Shown: piece after piece, positions 18,197 to 26,642 of the stretch
How positions within the stretch are numbered: the first letter of the stretch is position 1
Layout of the letters: each line of letters opens with the position of its first letter
The notes under the pieces: generated by a model
Databases searched by the model: none
Told to the model about the DNA's origin: nothing
What the model saw: only the letters and a program-made list of their open reading frames with translations
Made by a program: the position numbers and the translations under genes
Assembly (NCBI RefSeq): GCF_947496875.1
Contig: NZ_CANMEH010000020.1
Coordinates: forward strand, 1 to 41,862
Length of the DNA: 41,862 nucleotides
DNA from: an uncultured Paracoccus sp.
GTDB taxonomy: Bacteria > Pseudomonadota > Alphaproteobacteria > Rhodobacterales > Rhodobacteraceae
Reading direction: 5' to 3'

Positions 18197-18205
18197 GGAG
18201 GGGAC

Positions 18206-20371
18206 ATGACACAGCATTTGACGCTGAGCCGCCGCGGATTTCTCGCGAGCCTCGCTGCCGGCGCCTTCTCGCTCGGCTTCCGCATCCCCACGGCCGCAGC
18301 GCAGGGGGCCGTGCCCGGCACGCCCGAGCTCAATGCCTGGGTGGTCATCCAGCCGGACGACACGGTGGTCATCCGCGTCGCCCGCATCGAGATGGGCCAG
18401 GGAACACTGACCGGCCTCGCGCAGCTGGTCGCCGAGGAACTGGACGCTGATTGGGAGAAGGTCACCTGGGAATACCCGACCCCCGGCCAGAACGTCGCGC
18501 GCGACAGGGTTTGGGGCCAGTTCGGCACCTTTGGCAGCCAGGGCATCCGCGCCTCGCAGCAATATGTCCGCGAGGGCGGCGCCGCGGCACGCGCCATGCT
18601 GCTGCAAGCCGCCGCGCACCGCTGGGGCATCGAGCCGGCGACGCTCACGGTGTTGAAAGGCGTGATTTCCGGGCCGGACGGCCAGACCCTACGCTATGGC
18701 GAGCTGGCGGCCGAGGCGGCCCAGCTGGAGGTGCCTGAGGCGGTGCAGCTCAAGGATCCCGCGACATGGACCATCGCGGGCAAGCCGTTGAAGCGGCTCG
18801 ACACGGTGGGCAAGCTCGACGGCAGCCAAGTCTATGCCATCGACATGAAGCTGCCGGGCATGGTGAATGCCGCAATCCGGCAAAGCCCGGTCCTGGGATC
18901 GACGGTGGCGAGCTTCGACGCCGCTTCGGTGACCGGCATGCCCGGTGTCCGCAAGGTCGTGCAGATCGACGACAACGCCATCGCCGTGGTCGCTGACACG
19001 TGGTGGCGCGCGAAGACCGCGCTGGACGCCCTTCCCATCGAGTGGACCGAGAGCGAGCACGCCAGTCTCTCGATGACCGATGTCCACGCCATGCTGGACG
19101 AAGGACTCCGCGCCGAGCAGGCCTTTGTCGGGAATGAGGCAGGCGACGTGCAGGCCGCCATCGAAGCTGCGGCGCAGGTGGTCGAGGCAGAGTACTATTT
19201 TCCCTGGCAGCACCACGCGACGATGGAGCCGATGAACGCGACGGCCCTCGTCACGGCCGACCGGTGCGAGGTCTGGGTCGCGACCCAGGATGCCGAGGCG
19301 GAGCTTGCCGTCGCGTCCGAGGCCTCGGGGCTGCCCATCCCGCAATGCGAGGTCTACCGCCTCCATCTCGGCGGCGGTTTCGGACGGCGCGCGAGTTCGC
19401 ACGAATTCACCCGGCAGGCGGTCCTGATCGCCAAGGAGATGCCCGGTACGCCGGTCAAGCTCATCTGGAGCCGCGAGGAGGACATGATCCACGGCACGTT
19501 CCATCCGGTCACCAAGGCACGGATGGTCGGGGCGCTCGATGACCAGGGCAACCTCACCGGCCTCCACATGCGGATCTCGGGCCAGTCGATCGCCGCGGCG
19601 CTGATGCCAGGGATGCTCGACCAGGGAAAGGATCCCTTCACCTTCCAGGGTCTCAATCCGGACGGGGAGGAAGGGCAGTTCGGCTACACGGTTCCGAACC
19701 TGCTGATCGACCACGCGATGCGCAACCCGCCGGTGCGCCCCGGCTTCTGGCGCGGGGTGAACAACAACCAGAATGCCTTCTACCTGGAAAGCTTCATGGA
19801 CGAGCTGGCCCATGCGGCCGGGCGCGACCCGCTCGAGTTCCGTCGTTCGCTCATGCAGGACCATCCGCGCCACCTCGCGGTGCTCGAGGCCGCCGCCGAC
19901 GGCATCGGCTGGGATACGCCGCCGCCGGAAGGCGTGTTCCGCGGGCTCTGCCAGCACATGGGATACGGCAGTTATGTCGCGGCCGCCGCCGAGGTGTCGG
20001 TGGACGACCGCGGACAGCTGACGATCCACCGGATCGTCGCGGCGACCGATCCGGGGACCGTGGTCAATCCGCAGCAGATCGAGGCGCAGATCGACGGTTC
20101 CTTCGCCATGGGCCTGAGCGCTGCGTTGCATGGCGAGATCACCGTGGAGGACGGGCGCATCCAGCAGGAGAATTTCGACACCTATCCCATCCTGACCATG
20201 CTGGAGATGCCAGCCGTCGAAAGCCTGATCCGGCCCTCGGGCGGTTTCTGGGGCGGCGTGGGCGAGCCCACGATCTTCGTCGCCGCGCCCGCGGTGCTCA
20301 ACGCCATCTTCGCGGCGACGGGAAAGCGTGTCCGACAGCTCCCGCTCGCCAACCACAGCCTCGCGAACTGA
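18206..20371 (+). CDS. IorB-like molybdopterin-binding subunit, Tat-exported
   Basis: A 721-residue large subunit of the xanthine dehydrogenase superfamily, isoquinoline 1-oxidoreductase beta / aldehyde oxidase type. A twin-arginine signal (LSRRGFLASLAAG) predicts export of the folded cofactor-loaded protein with its small subunit. Mo-cofactor segments include RIEMGQGTLTGLAQLVAEEL, LGGGFGRRASSHEF and the C-terminal GVGEP, with Glu at about residue 687 as the expected catalytic base. It hydroxylates or oxidises aldehydes or heterocycles; the true substrate is unknown. Finding it at the head of a sox-type operon suggests a sulfur- or carrier-linked substrate, but that is inference. GGAGGGG lies before the ATG. 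Confidence 0.9.
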   Translation: MTQHLTLSRRGFLASLAAGAFSLGFRIPTAAAQGAVPGTPELNAWVVIQPDDTVVIRVARIEMGQGTLTGLAQLVAEELDADWEKVTWEYPTPGQNVARDRVWGQFGTFGSQGIRASQQYVREGGAAARAMLLQAAAHRWGIEPATLTVLKGVISGPDGQTLRYGELAAEAAQLEVPEAVQLKDPATWTIAGKPLKRLDTVGKLDGSQVYAIDMKLPGMVNAAIRQSPVLGSTVASFDAASVTGMPGVRKVVQIDDNAIAVVADTWWRAKTALDALPIEWTESEHASLSMTDVHAMLDEGLRAEQAFVGNEAGDVQAAIEAAAQVVEAEYYFPWQHHATMEPMNATALVTADRCEVWVATQDAEAELAVASEASGLPIPQCEVYRLHLGGGFGRRASSHEFTRQAVLIAKEMPGTPVKLIWSREEDMIHGTFHPVTKARMVGALDDQGNLTGLHMRISGQSIAAALMPGMLDQGKDPFTFQGLNPDGEEGQFGYTVPNLLIDHAMRNPPVRPGFWRGVNNNQNAFYLESFMDELAHAAGRDPLEFRRSLMQDHPRHLAVLEAAADGIGWDTPPPEGVFRGLCQHMGYGSYVAAAAEVSVDDRGQLTIHRIVAATDPGTVVNPQQIEAQIDGSFAMGLSAALHGEITVEDGRIQQENFDTYPILTMLEMPAVESLIRPSGGFWGGVGEPTIFVAAPAVLNAIFAATGKRVRQLPLANHSLAN

Positions 20372-20416
20372 GCCAGCCGGGGCGGCGCCGGGGCACCCAG
20401 ATGAGGAGCGAACTGC

Positions 20417-20698
20417 ATGCGGATTCTTGCGATCGCCCTGCTCGCGGGACTTGCACAGCCCGCCCTGTCCCAAGGCGCGCCGCCGGGGGCTTGGTCCTGC
20501 ACGGGTTGCCATGGCCCGCATTCGGGAACGACCATGGATCTTCGGACCCGTTCCGCCGAGGACATCGATGCCGCCCTGGCCGCATTCCGGGCGGGAACGC
20601 GCCCGGCGACGGTGATGGACCGGATCGCCCGCGGCTTCACCCTGGACGAGTCGCGCGCCATCGCCCAGTGGATCGCAGACCATGCGCGGCGCGAGTGA
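20417..20698 (+). CDS. Small periplasmic monoheme cytochrome c (FccA-like position)
   Basis: A 93-residue cytochrome with a signal peptide (about residues 1-19) and one heme motif CTGCH (residues 28-32). A Met in T-V-M-D-R could be the sixth ligand. It lies just before the flavocytochrome c flavin subunit, the place of the cytochrome subunit of sulfide dehydrogenase. Classical FccA is a diheme protein about twice this size, so this is a reduced, single-heme version. It probably accepts electrons from the flavoprotein and/or the molybdoenzyme. The gap to the next gene is 4 bp. Confidence 0.85.
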   Translation: MRILAIALLAGLAQPALSQGAPPGAWSCTGCHGPHSGTTMDLRTRSAEDIDAALAAFRAGTRPATVMDRIARGFTLDESRAIAQWIADHARRE

Positions 20699-20702
20699 CA
20701 CC

Positions 20703-21965
20703 ATGCCGCTGACCCGGCGGCGCATGGTGAGCGCGGGTGGGGCTGCCCTTGCCCTCCCCTTCCTCGGCCGTGGCGCGCAGGCACGCGGGTCGGGTCGCGT
20801 GGTCGTCGTCGGGGGCGGCTTCGGCGGCGCCACCGCGGCGCGCTTTCTCGCCGCCTTTGGACATCAGGTCACGCTCGTCGAGCGCCAGCCTACGTACTGG
20901 ACCTGTCCGTTCAGCAACACGGTGCTCGCGGGCCTCAATCGGATGGAGGCGATCGCCTTCGGATATGGCGGGGTTCGAGCCGCAGGGGTGACCGTCCTGC
21001 AGGACGACGCGCAGGGGATCGATCCCGAGAGACGTGAGGTCCGGCGCGCCGGCGGTCCCGCCATCCCGTACGACCGGCTTCTCCTCTCGCCGGGCATTGA
21101 GCTGCGTTACGACGCCCTGCCCGGCTACGATCAGGCTGCGGCCGAGGTCATGCCCCACGCGTGGATCGCCGGCGCCCAGACCCGGCTTCTGCGACGCCAG
21201 CTTGAGGCCATGGAGGATGGCGGCACCGTTGCGATCGCGGTCCCGGACAACCCGTTCCGCTGCCCGCCCGGCCCGTATGAAAGGGCGAGTCTCATCGCCC
21301 ATTATCTGAAGGCGGAGAAACCGAGTTCCAAGATCCTGATCCTCGACGCCAAGGATGCCTTTTCGAAACGGCCGCTCTTCGAAGAGGCCTGGGCGGCGCT
21401 TTATCCCGACATGATCGAATGGGTGCCGGTGTCGAGCGGGGGCAAGGTTGTCGAGGTGGACCCGGCCACGATGACACTGAGGACCGACTTTGCCGAGCAT
21501 CGCGTCGCCGTTGCCAATGTCATCCCGCCGCAGCGCGCGGGCGCCATCGCCGAAACGGCCGGGGTCGCCGATGCGACCGGCTGGTGCCCGGTAGATCCCG
21601 AGACATTCGAATCCGCCCTCGTCCCCGGCATCCACGTGATCGGCGACGCCTGCCTCGCCGGGGCGATGCCGAAATCCGCCTTTGCCGCTAACGCCCAGGC
21701 CAAGGTCGTGGCCGGGACGATCGATGCGCTCTTGCGCGGCGAAGCGCCCGGTCCCGCCAAGCTCATCAACACGTGCTACAGTCTCGCTGCACCCGACCAT
21801 GCCTTCAACGTGGCGGGGGTTTATGAAGCTGTCGACGGGGCGCTAGCCCAGATCGAGGGCGCAGGCGGCACCAGCCCCGTCGGTGCCCCCGCCGACATCC
21901 GCGCCCGCGAGGCGGAGTACGCCCGCGCATGGTACGCCACCATCACCGGCGAGGTATTCGGCTGA
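20703..21965 (+). CDS. Flavocytochrome c sulfide dehydrogenase flavoprotein (FccB/SoxF-like)
   Basis: A 420-residue FAD protein of the FCSD/SoxF family. A twin-arginine signal (LTRRRMVSAGGAALALPFL) targets it to the periplasm. The FAD site is VVVVGGGFGG (residues 33-42). Cys187 (FRCPPGPYERASLI) and Cys358 (INTCYS) sit where FCSD enzymes place the redox disulfide that attacks sulfide; Cys68 (WTCPFSN) is also typical. The C-terminal FCSD-flavin-binding domain is present. In Sox systems SoxF reactivates or oxidises sulfide or carrier-bound sulfur. It lies between the small cytochrome and soxX with gaps of 4 and 1 bp. Confidence 0.92.
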   Translation: MPLTRRRMVSAGGAALALPFLGRGAQARGSGRVVVVGGGFGGATAARFLAAFGHQVTLVERQPTYWTCPFSNTVLAGLNRMEAIAFGYGGVRAAGVTVLQDDAQGIDPERREVRRAGGPAIPYDRLLLSPGIELRYDALPGYDQAAAEVMPHAWIAGAQTRLLRRQLEAMEDGGTVAIAVPDNPFRCPPGPYERASLIAHYLKAEKPSSKILILDAKDAFSKRPLFEEAWAALYPDMIEWVPVSSGGKVVEVDPATMTLRTDFAEHRVAVANVIPPQRAGAIAETAGVADATGWCPVDPETFESALVPGIHVIGDACLAGAMPKSAFAANAQAKVVAGTIDALLRGEAPGPAKLINTCYSLAAPDHAFNVAGVYEAVDGALAQIEGAGGTSPVGAPADIRAREAEYARAWYATITGEVFG

Positions 21966-21966
21966 G

Positions 21967-22389
21967 ATGGCTCGCGCCGCCACCTGCGCCTTTGTCCTTG
22001 CCCTCGCCGCGCCAGCAGCGCAGGCGCAAGGGCTGCCCGATCCGCTGACGGATCTACCCGGCGACGCGTCGCGCGGCCGCGCGATCGTTCTCGACCAGCC
22101 GCGAAGTCTTTGCGTCCTCTGCCACGCCGGGCCATTCCCCGAGATAGCCTTTCAGGGCAACATCGGACCCGATCTGTCCGGCGTCGGTGACCGCCTGACC
22201 CTGCCCGAATTGCGGCTGCGGCTGGTGGACAGCCGCCGGGTGAACCCCGACACGATCATGCCGCCTTTCCACAGCGTCGAAGGGCTTGTTCGGGTGGGCA
22301 CGCAGTGGAAGGATACCACGATCCTCACGGCGCAGGAGGTCGAGGACGTTGCGGCCTTCCTCGCTAGTCTGAAAGGGCCATCGGAATGA
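21967..22389 (+). CDS. soxX: Sulfur-oxidation cytochrome SoxX
   Basis: A 140-residue monoheme c-type cytochrome with a signal peptide (about residues 1-21), heme motif CVLCH (49-53) and the likely axial Met98 in DTIMPPFHS, all as in SoxX. With SoxA it forms the SoxXA enzyme that oxidatively couples a sulfur substrate to the SoxY cysteine. Length is a little short of many SoxX proteins. The ATG begins 1 bp after the flavoprotein stop, and the end overlaps soxY by 4 nt. Confidence 0.9.
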   Translation: MARAATCAFVLALAAPAAQAQGLPDPLTDLPGDASRGRAIVLDQPRSLCVLCHAGPFPEIAFQGNIGPDLSGVGDRLTLPELRLRLVDSRRVNPDTIMPPFHSVEGLVRVGTQWKDTTILTAQEVEDVAAFLASLKGPSE

Positions 22390-22838
22390 CAGCTCGTCCG
22401 ACCCGACGCACGGCGATGGCACTCGTCCTCGCCGGCCCTCTCGCGCTGCGTCTCTCGCCCGCCGCTGCAACGCCGGACGAAATGCGCGCCGCCGTGGACG
22501 CTTTCACCGGCGGCCGTCCCGTGAACCCGGGGCGGGTCACGCTCGACGTGCCGCTTCTCGTCGAGAACGGCAACGCCGTGCCATTGAAGGTCTCGGTCGA
22601 GAGCCCAATGACCGAGGACGACTACGTCAAGGAGGTTGCCATCTTCAACGAACGCAACCCGCTGCCTGACGTGATCCGCTTGCACTTCACGCCGCGATCG
22701 GGACGTGCCGCGGCCGAGACCCGGATCCGCCTCAGCGGCTCGCAGAACGTCCACGCGATCGCGCGGATGAGCGACGGCTCGCTCTGGTCGGCCGTGGCGG
22801 ACGTCATCGTGACGGCGCCCGCCTGCGCGGAGAGCTGA
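22386..22838 (+). CDS. soxY: SoxY carrier-protein homologue with an altered C-terminus
   Basis: A 150-residue SoxY family protein: a Tat-type leader (PTRRTAMALVLAG), then the immunoglobulin-like SoxY domain (VTLDVPLLVENGNAVPLKVS, ESPMTEDDYVKEVAIFNERN). In standard SoxY the chain ends in a flexible GGCGG whose cysteine carries the sulfur intermediate. Here it ends in P-A-C-A-E-S: a single Cys147 four residues from the end is kept, but the glycine swinging arm is gone. The carrier chemistry may still work, with a different partner fit. 4-nt overlap with soxX; soxZ follows after 1 bp. Confidence 0.88.
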   Translation: MTARPTRRTAMALVLAGPLALRLSPAAATPDEMRAAVDAFTGGRPVNPGRVTLDVPLLVENGNAVPLKVSVESPMTEDDYVKEVAIFNERNPLPDVIRLHFTPRSGRAAAETRIRLSGSQNVHAIARMSDGSLWSAVADVIVTAPACAES

Positions 22839-22839
22839 G

Positions 22840-23157
22840 ATGGTGGCGATGGTCAACATCCCCGAGACGGTCACCGCCGGCACTGTGGTAGAGGTGAAGA
22901 TTCTCATCTCTCATCCGATGGAAACCGGCTTTCGCACCGGACCGGATGGAACCCTGGTGCCCCGCAACATCATCCCGGAGTTTCGCTGCCTCTATGGCGG
23001 GGAGGAGGTGTTTCGCGCCGAAATCTTTCCCGCCGTCGCGGCGAATCCCTTTCTGAGCTTCTTCCTTCGTGCCGAGCAGACCGCCGAGGTCGAACTGCTC
23101 TGGACGGACGAGGCCGGGCAGGAGCACAGCGAGGCCAGGCTGCTGACGGTCCAATGA
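22840..23157 (+). CDS. soxZ: SoxZ, partner of the SoxYZ carrier complex
   Basis: A 105-residue periplasmic SoxZ with no signal peptide of its own, as expected, since it is exported by piggyback with SoxY. Family segments: V-V-E-V-K-I-L-I-S-H-P-M-E-T-G, then NIIPEFRCLYGGEEVFRAEI and the end W-T-D-E-x-G. Length is normal. The stop overlaps soxA by 4 nt (ATGA). Confidence 0.93.
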   Translation: MVAMVNIPETVTAGTVVEVKILISHPMETGFRTGPDGTLVPRNIIPEFRCLYGGEEVFRAEIFPAVAANPFLSFFLRAEQTAEVELLWTDEAGQEHSEARLLTVQ

Positions 23158-23912
23158 TCCGTTGTGTCACTGTCCTTGCCATAGGGCTGGGGACACCCGC
23201 TGCGGCGGCCGGGGACCGTCAGTCCGGCTACGAGATCATGGGCCCCGAGCTTCGCGCCATGCAGGATGACGAGGCGGCCAATCCGGGGATGCTATGGGTG
23301 ACCGAGGGCGCCGCTCTCTGGGTTGCTCCCGAGGGTGCTGCCAACCGATCCTGCGCCAGCTGCCATGGTGACGCCGCACAAAGCATGGCGGGGGTCGCCG
23401 CGCGCTACCCGGCCTGGAACGAAGCCGGCCAGGGGCCGATCGACCTGACGGGCCGGATCGGATTATGCCGCACGCGACACCAGGGGGCGGCGGCGCTGGC
23501 CCGCGACAGCAGAGCCCTCGTCGCACTCGCCGCCTTTGTCACGCGGCAATCGGACGGCCTGCCCATAGCGCCTGACCCGGACCCGCGACTCGCGGCGACG
23601 CGGGAGAAAGGCAAGGCGCTGTTCGAGACCCGCATGGGGCAGCTCAATCTCGCTTGCGCAGATTGTCACGACGACGCCGCCGGAGGACAGCTCGCCGCGG
23701 CCACGATCCCTCAGGGACATCCGACCGGCTATCCTCAGTATCGGCTGCAGTGGGAGGGGATGGGCGGTCTGCACCGGCGCTTCGAGAACTGCATGAGCGG
23801 CGTCCGGGCCGAGCCGTTCGGCGCGGGGTCGCCCGAATACATCGCTCTGGAGGCGTTCCTCATGTCGCGTGCCGCAGGTCTTCCCGTCGAGGCGCCTGCC
23901 GTACGCCCATAA
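23154..23912 (+). CDS. soxA: SoxA, diheme cytochrome of the SoxXA complex
   Basis: A 252-residue periplasmic cytochrome with a short signal peptide. Two heme motifs are present, CASCH (67-71) and CADCH (168-172), with Cys105 as a likely axial ligand of the first heme and Cys213 (RFENCMSGVRAEPF) matching the active-site cysteine persulfide ligand. The typical C-terminal G-S-P-E-Y-I-A-L-E-A-F-L block follows. So all catalytic elements of a diheme SoxA are kept. It is the last gene of the operon; no soxB, soxC or soxD follows. The next gene (exoD-like) runs the other way. Confidence 0.93.
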   Translation: MIRCVTVLAIGLGTPAAAAGDRQSGYEIMGPELRAMQDDEAANPGMLWVTEGAALWVAPEGAANRSCASCHGDAAQSMAGVAARYPAWNEAGQGPIDLTGRIGLCRTRHQGAAALARDSRALVALAAFVTRQSDGLPIAPDPDPRLAATREKGKALFETRMGQLNLACADCHDDAAGGQLAAATIPQGHPTGYPQYRLQWEGMGGLHRRFENCMSGVRAEPFGAGSPEYIALEAFLMSRAAGLPVEAPAVRP

Positions 23913-24090
23913 CCACGGGGCAGCGCATGGGGCAGCCGTCCGGCGCCACACTCCGCAGGCGCGGCTCTCAGCGACGGCGATCCTTCGGGAAGCGGTTGAT
24001 CATAGTGCGGTTGGTCACCCTAACGGCGGCCGCGATGGTCAGCGCCGAAGCCGGGGATGTCGATTTCGGCGCTGCCTCCCAGTGGCGTGC

Positions 24091-24666
24091 TCACGCGAAC
24101 ATCGTGCGCACCCAGTCCGCCAGGCTAACCAGCGCCACGGTCAGCGCGACTGTTCCGGCAAGCCCTGCGCCGATCGACCATCCATCCCGCTGCACCAATC
24201 CCCAGGCGAGAAGAACGAGGCAAAGCGCGGGGGGTGTGTTGAAGAACGGCAAAGGCAGCAGCAGCAGGGACGCGAGATAGAGGCAGACGATCCCGAGAAG
24301 CCGCTCCCGCCGCACCAGGCCTGACCAGCGCGGGCGGGACAACCGTTCGGCGCGGGCGAGCACCGGCGCCACGCGGTCGCGCAGCCAGTCGGTCAGCCAC
24401 CCCGGCAGAACCCGGTCGCGCAGCCGTACGGGAAGGCTTTCCGTTTCCCCAAAGACCGCAAGATGCGCCGAGATCAGGATCAGCGGTCCGCCCAGGATCG
24501 CACCGGCGCTCGGAACGGGCAGCGGCAGGGCTTCGGGAATGCTCAGCAGCAGGATCGCGACGCCATGAGTCCGGCACCCCGTCGCAGCGAGCAGTCGGCC
24601 CAAGGTGGTCGCCTGCCCGCGAGGCAGGTCGCTCAGCACCTGCGTGAGCGTTCCCTCCTCGCCCAT
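24091..24666 (-). CDS. ExoD-family membrane protein
   Basis: A 191-residue protein of the ExoD family (named from rhizobial exopolysaccharide synthesis; function still unclear). It has a soluble start followed by about four hydrophobic helices; the family pattern G-x-A-I-L-L-L-S-I-P-E-A-L-P-L-P-V-P-S is clear, and the end V-S-L-A-D-W-V matches. The gene is alone, convergent with the sox operon across about 180 bp that hold nothing recognisable. Confidence 0.88.
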   Translation of the reverse strand: MGEEGTLTQVLSDLPRGQATTLGRLLAATGCRTHGVAILLLSIPEALPLPVPSAGAILGGPLILISAHLAVFGETESLPVRLRDRVLPGWLTDWLRDRVAPVLARAERLSRPRWSGLVRRERLLGIVCLYLASLLLLPLPFFNTPPALCLVLLAWGLVQRDGWSIGAGLAGTVALTVALVSLADWVRTMFA

Positions 24667-24949
24667 CAGCCTGTCACCTCCGTGGCACCTGAATGGACGC
24701 CGCGGGCTGCTCCCGCAAGGGAAGGTGTTTGGCGACGGGTTCCGGGCTGGGCAGCGAGGCTCGACGGTTTGTCAACCAATATGCGTGCTGAGCAGGCGTG
24801 AACCCGGCGACCATTAGATCATTGTGCACTGTCCCGGCAGCGGCCGAGTTCATGCAGCGACTTAGAACGCTCGGCGCCCCAGCCCACCTGATCACCTGTT
24901 GCACGGAGAGATCCAAAGCCGCGTTGGTGGCCTCACACCTGCCGACATG

Positions 24950-25588
24950 TCAGGGCGCGAGGCCCGCAAGCCCGCCCCGAGGTTCCCGTGCGCCGCTTGA
25001 CGCTCCGTTGCGCAGTGTCCTCGCCACGGAGCGCCGGGCGGCGCCCAGCATCAGCGAGAACATGCCCTGCAGCAGGCTGGCCTCGTCCTGCAGCAGCGCA
25101 AGAGGCAGTCGGCGCGGGTCGGTTCCGGGCACCGCGACGGTCGCCGCGAAGTCGGTTCCTTCCCGTTTGATCGAGGCGCCAGCGCGCCTGGCCAGCGCCG
25201 TCATCGCGGCGTTGTCGCCCTGGATCTGCAGTTCAAGTGCGGCGATGCCCAGCAGGCTGGCACGGGACCGGGCGCGCGCGATCAGTTCGCTGCCCAGACC
25301 ATTGTGGTGATGGGCGGGATCGACCGACAGCGCGACCTGTGCGCTCCGGGCGGGAGGCGGATCCACGATCAGTTCGAAGGCGCCGATCAGCCGCCCGTCG
25401 AGAAAGCAGCCCTCGACGTGGCCGATGTCGATTGCACGAGCGGCATGCGCCTCAAGGATGTCGTCGCCGAGGAACCCGCAGAAGCGCCAGCGGCGTCCTT
25501 GCGGAGTGAGCGCCTTGAGATGCGCGGCATAACGGTCGGCTTCCCACGGGAAGAGACGGCGGAAATGGGCGCGGGTCCAACCCGGCAT
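24950..25588 (-). CDS. GNAT-family N-acetyltransferase
   Basis: A 212-residue cytoplasmic protein with the acetyl-CoA binding motif A of GNAT enzymes (VALSVDPAHHHNGLGSELIA, a variant of Q/R-x-x-G-x-G/A), a preceding strand ELIVDPP and the following ELQIQGDNAAMTALARRAGA segment. The substrate cannot be inferred. The C-terminal 50 residues (Arg/Ala/Gly-rich) look poorly conserved. The 280 bp on each side contain no supported gene. Confidence 0.8.
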   Translation of the reverse strand: MPGWTRAHFRRLFPWEADRYAAHLKALTPQGRRWRFCGFLGDDILEAHAARAIDIGHVEGCFLDGRLIGAFELIVDPPPARSAQVALSVDPAHHHNGLGSELIARARSRASLLGIAALELQIQGDNAAMTALARRAGASIKREGTDFAATVAVPGTDPRRLPLALLQDEASLLQGMFSLMLGAARRSVARTLRNGASSGAREPRGGLAGLAP

Positions 25589-25835
25589 GATGCGACCTCG
25601 TCAAGACCTGCCTCCCTGTCTGCGAGGTAGGCCGACCGGGGCACGGCACAAGGATTGCCGCGGCGTCACTGGCGGCACAGTTCCGTGAGTCGAGCGTCGT
25701 CGTGATCCAGCCATCAACCCGCCCGCGTGGCCACGGGACAACGACAACTTCGCTGTCAAGGCGGAACAGAACTCGGAAGCACGGTTGCCGGCGCAGTAAC
25801 CACGCTCGAATGTTGCGCCCCGCCGTGCAGGATTT

Positions 25836-25845
25836 CTGCTAGGAT
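25836..25845 (+). promoter_or_regulatory. Possible -10 region of the coiled-coil membrane-protein gene
   Basis: CTGCTAGGAT at 25836-25845, preceded by TTGCGC at 25813-25818 (17-bp spacing to CTGCTA). It lies 30 bp before the chosen ATG. Confidence 0.3.
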
Positions 25846-25874
25846 TGCTTCCCACCATGTTGCGAGGTTCCGCC

Positions 25875-26642
25875 ATGCCGCAGGCCAGTCAGAGATGGGT
25901 GTTTCTTTCGCAGATCATCATACAGTGGCTTGCGCTCGCCATCATCGTGTCGCTCGCCGGGCTGGGCCTCGTCTGGTGGGGCGCCGCGCTGCTCGGGTGG
26001 GCGCCATGGTTGCAGCTTCGGATCGACCTTGGCGCGGGCACCGTCTTTGATGCGGGGATCGCGGCGCAGTCGGTGCTGACGCTGCTGCTCCTCGGCCTGT
26101 GCTTCTTCCTGCCGACGAATGGCCGGGTGATGCAACTTGAGCGCTCGCACCGCGAATTCAACGTGTCGATGTGGGACGTTGCGCGGGCCTATCAAGCGGT
26201 TCACGGCGCGGATCGCCAGGGTACGTTCGCGCTGCGCAGCGAATTCGACAGTGTGCGCGACCGGTTGCGGTATCTGCGCAAGCATCCCGACCTTGGGAAT
26301 CTGGAGCCCGAGATCCTGGAAATGGCGGCCCAGATGAGCCATGAGAGCCGAGAACTGGCCGAAATCTATTCGGACGAGAAGGTCGAGCGTGCCAAGTGCT
26401 TCCTTCGGCAGCGCCAAGAGGAGGCACAGCGTTTCCAGGAGCGGGTGCAGATCGCCCATTCCGTCTGTCGGGACCTCAGGATCTGGCTGGACAAGGTCGA
26501 GGTAGAGGAGGCCATCGCCCGCTCGCAGTTGAAACGGCTGAAGGAGGATCTGCGAGAACTCCTGCCGGCGCTCGGCCTCGACCTCGCCAGAAAACCGATG
26601 TCCGGGGCGGAGCCCCTGCTGCCACGCATTGCGGCGGAGTAG
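25875..26642 (+). CDS. Conserved membrane protein with coiled-coil domain (often labelled DNA repair protein)
   Basis: A 255-residue protein with two N-terminal hydrophobic helices (IIIQWLALAIIVSLAGLGLV and TLLLLGLCFFLP) followed by a long charged, mostly helical region: SHREFNVSMWDVARAYQAVH, FALRSEFDSVRDRLRYLRKH, and the EDEKVERAKCF-like Glu/Arg-rich coiled coil. Close relatives occur across Rhodobacterales and are often loosely annotated as DNA repair protein with no evidence; the real function is unknown. ATG 25875 has GAGG 8 nt upstream; ATGs at 25845 and 25857 are alternatives. Confidence 0.8.
   Translation: MPQASQRWVFLSQIIIQWLALAIIVSLAGLGLVWWGAALLGWAPWLQLRIDLGAGTVFDAGIAAQSVLTLLLLGLCFFLPTNGRVMQLERSHREFNVSMWDVARAYQAVHGADRQGTFALRSEFDSVRDRLRYLRKHPDLGNLEPEILEMAAQMSHESRELAEIYSDEKVERAKCFLRQRQEEAQRFQERVQIAHSVCRDLRIWLDKVEVEEAIARSQLKRLKEDLRELLPALGLDLARKPMSGAEPLLPRIAAE

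Noticed and set aside
18689..20833. A 714-codon open frame antisense to the molybdopterin subunit
   Set aside because: GC-rich third positions keep antisense frames open. Its translation is Arg/His/Gly-rich with no family pattern, and the plus-strand protein is unmistakable.
24674..24916. A minus-strand 80-codon frame between the ExoD-like and GNAT genes
   Set aside because: Contains one protein-like stretch (IRWAGAPSVLSRC) but no known family, poor start, and overlaps the region before exoD.
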